A DNA stretch of 8,208 bases from Eubacteriales bacterium (GTDB lineage Bacteria > Bacillota > Clostridia > Christensenellales > UMGS416): assembly GCA_028709505.1 (NCBI GenBank), contig JAQVWW010000034.1:1-8208 (forward strand). Direction: 5' to 3'. Each line of letters starts with the position of its first letter. The stretch's first letter is position 1. Below the pieces are notes generated by a model, which searched no databases, was not told the DNA's origin, and saw nothing but the letters and a program-made list of their open reading frames with translations. Made by a program: the position numbers and the translations under genes. Positions 7,005 through 8,208 of the stretch are shown here, piece by piece.

Positions 7005-7030
7005 AAGAAGACGCCCATGGGCGTCTTCTT
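7005..7030 (+). terminator. Perfect 26-bp palindrome, probable terminator of the oxidoreductase gene
   Basis: The two arms AAGAAGACGCCC (7005-7016) and GGGCGTCTTCTT (7019-7030) are fully complementary around the central AT, 36 bp after the stop codon. As RNA it would form a long hairpin whose 3' arm ends in TCTTCTT rather than a pure U-tract. It is probably a bidirectional terminator; a dimeric protein-binding site is the alternative. Confidence 0.6.
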
Positions 7031-7044
7031 GCACCATGAGCCGC

Positions 7045-7140
7045 ATTTAGGCTGCTCTCCGGCTGCATTCTTCCGGACACAGCCCCACATCGTTTTATCG
7101 GCTTGGGCGATAATCCGATGGCTGAAACAATTACCCGGCC
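7045..7140 (+). repeat. Composite repeat, module A, copy 1
   Basis: About 96 bp that aligns with 7834-7935. Shared landmarks, in order: TTTAGGC, TCTCCGG, CTTTCCGG/CTTCCGG, AGCCCCAC, a CATCG/CATCACG plus TTT-ATCGGC block, GGCTGAAAC and CCCGGCC. It begins 14 bp after the 26-bp palindrome. Similarity is clearly lower than among the B modules, so A is older or under weaker constraint. Confidence 0.6.
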
Positions 7141-7160
7141 ATGCAGTCGCGTCCGCTCGG

Positions 7161-7289
7161 CTATCTCTCCACAACCACGCTGCCTTGTAGCGCGCCGCCC
7201 TGGTTCTCCAGCCAGCGCCGATATGCGTCGGGATTGGGCAAATATGCCTTAAGCAGCGTGGCAATGCCGCAAAAACACCGTCTACAACC
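7161..7289 (-). pseudogene. Possible 3' remnant of a protein-coding gene between repeat modules
   Basis: On the minus strand the 42 codons before the TAG at 7163-7161 read like ordinary protein: LLKAYLPNPDAYRRWLENQG, then GALQGSVVVER. This is unlike the low-complexity shadow frames elsewhere in the array. Upstream the frame runs straight into repeat module B (from 7291), and no start or ribosome binding site lies in the unique segment. It may be the tail of a gene truncated by the repeat. The protein family is not recognised, and chance coding-like composition in GC-rich DNA cannot be excluded. Confidence 0.3.
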
Positions 7290-7290
7290 C

Positions 7291-7482
7291 GCCCCGCAAA
7301 AAGTTCTTCCCCAGCATGAATGCTTTCGTACTGCTCCCTGGATGTGCGCCCAAGGACAACGCAGCCCCTCCCTTCCGCGCCCCACGCAGTGGCCGTTTTA
7401 AGGGGGTTATAGGGGGAGCGCCGAGGGGGACATAAGGGGGGAAATCGGAATCCCCCCTTGTCCTCCTTGGCATAAAACAACT
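7291..7482 (+). repeat. Composite repeat, module B, copy 1
   Basis: The 176-bp module runs from GCCCCGCAAAAAG to TCCTCC (7291-7466), with a further 16 bp (TTGGCATAAAACAACT) shared only with copy 2. The block 7378-7482 (105 bp) is identical to 7719-7823 in copy 2, while the first half differs at several positions. Order within the module: GCCCCGCAAAAAG, CCCCAGCA, GCTTT-GTACTGCT, GATGTGCGCCC, AGGACAACGCAGCCCC, CGCCCCACGCAGTGGCCG, the G-run block, the G/C hairpin, then GTCCTCC. Confidence 0.93.
7402..7441 (+). other. G-quadruplex motif plus G-run/C-run hairpin, copy 1
   Basis: Four G-tracts of 5, 5, 5 and 6 lie at 7402, 7412, 7425 and 7436, with loops of 5, 8 and 6 nt. The last tract also forms a 9-bp hairpin (AAGGGGGGA / TCCCCCCTT, 7434-7459, 8-nt loop), so the two structures compete for the same bases. 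Confidence 0.8.
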
Positions 7483-7492
7483 GTGTCTGCGC

Positions 7493-7556
7493 TATTGGGG
7501 CAGCTTTCCAACCACTGTCTCCCGATACAATCGCATCAACATCGTTTCATCAGCCC
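7493..7556 (+). repeat. Composite repeat, module A, copy 2 (diverged)
   Basis: A shortened, diverged relative of module A between B copies 1 and 2. Recognisable parts are GGCAGCTTTCC, TCTCCCGATACA and CATCGTTTCATCAGC, in the same order as in copies 1 and 3. The alignment is by eye and weaker than for copies 1 and 3. Confidence 0.4.
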
Positions 7557-7588
7557 GTGGGCAGCCACCTGCCCCGCAAAAAGCCCTT

Positions 7589-7710
7589 CCCCAGCACAAA
7601 GGCTTTAGTACTGCTCCCTGGATGTGCGCCCCAGGACAACGCGGCCCCTCCCCAGCACGAAGGCTTTATTACTGCTTTCTTCAGGTGCGCCCAAGGACAA
7701 CGCAGCCCCT
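7589..7710 (+). repeat. 61-bp tandem duplication inside module B copy 2
   Basis: Units 7589-7649 and 7650-7710 both begin CCCCAGCAC and end CCCCT. Each contains GGCTTTA, TACTGCT, GTGCGCCC and AGGACAACGC. They differ at several positions (for example CTCCCTGGAT versus TTTCTTCAGG), so the duplication is not brand new, or the second unit came from another diverged copy. Confidence 0.85.
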
Positions 7711-7742
7711 TCCCCCCACGCCCCACGCAGTGGCCGTTTTAA

Positions 7743-7782
7743 GGGGGTTATAGGGGGAGCGCCGAGGGGGACATAAGGGGGG
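7743..7782 (+). other. G-quadruplex motif plus G-run/C-run hairpin, copy 2
   Basis: Identical in sequence to copy 1: G-tracts of 5, 5, 5 and 6 at 7743, 7753, 7766 and 7777, with loops of 5, 8 and 6 nt. The competing hairpin is at 7775-7800. Confidence 0.8.
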
Positions 7783-7833
7783 AAATCGGAATCCCCCCTT
7801 GTCCTCCTTGGCATAAAACAACTATGCCTGTTC

Positions 7834-7935
7834 TATTTAGGCAGTTCTCCGGTCGCTATCTTTCCGGTATAGCCCCACCATCACGCTTTCATCGGCTCAC
7901 GCCAACAGCCCGACGGCTGAAACGACTGCCCGGCC
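7834..7935 (+). repeat. Composite repeat, module A, copy 3
   Basis: About 102 bp resembling 7045-7140, with shared TATTTAGGC, TTCTCCGG, CTTTCCGG, AGCCCCACCATC, TTTCATCGGCT, ACGGCTGAAAC and GCCCGGCC. The following 7936-8031 is unique within the window and shows no gene; its only feature is a small inverted repeat, CAGCTT / AAGCTG, at 7992-8008. Confidence 0.6.
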
Positions 7936-8031
7936 CGACAATTCCTCCGTTACCGACAAGTGCCCAGCTGCCTGACAAGACGATATCATTTCAGCTTAAA
8001 ACAAGCTGTTTGCAAGCACCGCCTGCCATCC

Positions 8032-8206
8032 GCCCCGCAAAAAGCCCTTCCCCAGCACAAACGCTTTCGTACTGCTCTCTTGATGTGCGCCCCAGGACAA
8101 CGTAGCCCCTTCCTTCCACGCCCCACGCAGTGGCCGTTTTAAGGGGGTTATAGGGGGGCGCCGAGGGGGACATAAGGGGGAAAATCGGAATCCCCCCTTG
8201 TCCTCC
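8032..8206 (+). repeat. Composite repeat, module B, copy 3
   Basis: A 175-bp copy from GCCCCGCAAAAAG to TCCTCC. In the block from CGCCCCACGCAG to TCCTCC it differs from copies 1 and 2 by one lost A (between the second G-tract and CGCCG) and one G-to-A change in the last tract. After TCCTCC it reads GT instead of the TTGGC shared by copies 1 and 2, so similarity stops at TCCTCC just before the window ends. Confidence 0.92.
8143..8180 (+). other. G-quadruplex motif plus G-run/C-run hairpin, copy 3
   Basis: G-tracts of 5, 6, 5 and 5 lie at 8143, 8153, 8165 and 8176, with loops of 5, 6 and 6 nt, which meets even a strict G4 rule. The hairpin (AAGGGGG with CCCCCTT, 8174-8199) remains despite the G-to-A change. 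Confidence 0.8.
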
Positions 8207-8208
8207 GT

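Larger units (their letters stand above)
7571..7823 (+). repeat. Composite repeat, module B, copy 2 (with internal duplication)
   Basis: This copy starts exactly 280 bp after copy 1 with the same GCCCCGCAAAAAG. Its module length to TCCTCC is 237 bp, equal to 176 plus one extra 61-bp internal unit. From 7719 on it is identical to copy 1 through the shared 16-bp flank, and the next bases (TGCCTG versus TGTCTG) still resemble each other. Confidence 0.93.

Noticed and set aside
6923..7480. Minus-strand open frame of 185 codons from repeat B copy 1 to the end of the oxidoreductase gene
   Set aside because: It crosses the 26-bp palindrome and the oxidoreductase 3' end, and changes character along its length; it is a chance open frame.
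7605..8173. Minus-strand open frames in the repeats, several sharing the start MPRRTRGDSDFPPYVPL or the string VLGRTSREQY
   Set aside because: They are translations of the repeat modules themselves, are joined to different frames and lengths in each copy, and vary where the DNA varies without codon-position bias. Such frames are probably annotated as hypothetical proteins elsewhere, but I see no evidence of translation.
7291..8206. CRISPR array
   Set aside because: The repeats are about 176 bp with unequal spacing and variable spacers, which does not fit a CRISPR array.

Overview
The window is GC-rich bacterial DNA. It has strong AGGAGG-type ribosome binding sites, sigma-A-like promoters, a TTG start and a lipoprotein signal peptide. 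These features, with a housekeeping ychF gene of ordinary length, fit a high-GC member of the Bacillota (Clostridia), such as a gut Oscillospirales or Christensenellales lineage. The placement is inference; no rRNA or marker phylogeny is available here.

Positions 1-4467 (minus strand) hold one co-directional transporter locus. In transcription order it contains: an AT-rich promoter with a dyad over the predicted start point; an ABC ATPase of the BcrA/LanF kind (3690-4352); a small secreted Ser/Thr/Gly-rich protein (3156-3551) followed by a strong intrinsic terminator; a lipoprotein (1896-3092); two ABC-2-like six-helix membrane proteins that overlap each other (1040-1885 and 211-1050); and a third membrane protein cut by the window edge (1-198). 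The ATPase probably drives the membrane proteins and the lipoprotein probably acts outside the membrane. The small secreted protein between the ATPase and the rest is the most intriguing part: it could be an exported peptide, a bacteriocin-like product or a surface protein. Its terminator would let it be made in excess over the downstream genes.

Positions 4549-6968 are ordinary chromosome. ychF (minus strand, with its own terminator) and a stand-alone FAD-dependent oxidoreductase (plus strand) diverge from a shared 174-bp region carrying a -10 element for each.

Positions 6969-8208 hold no convincing intact gene. After a 26-bp perfect palindrome that probably ends the oxidoreductase transcript, there is an array of composite repeats. 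Module B (about 176 bp) occurs three times and a more diverged module A (about 65-105 bp) lies before each B. Each B ends in four runs of five or six G (a G-quadruplex motif on the plus strand) merging into a G-run/C-run hairpin. The second B carries an internal 61-bp tandem duplication. A gene remnant may lie between the first A and the first B. The array continues to, and perhaps beyond, the right edge.
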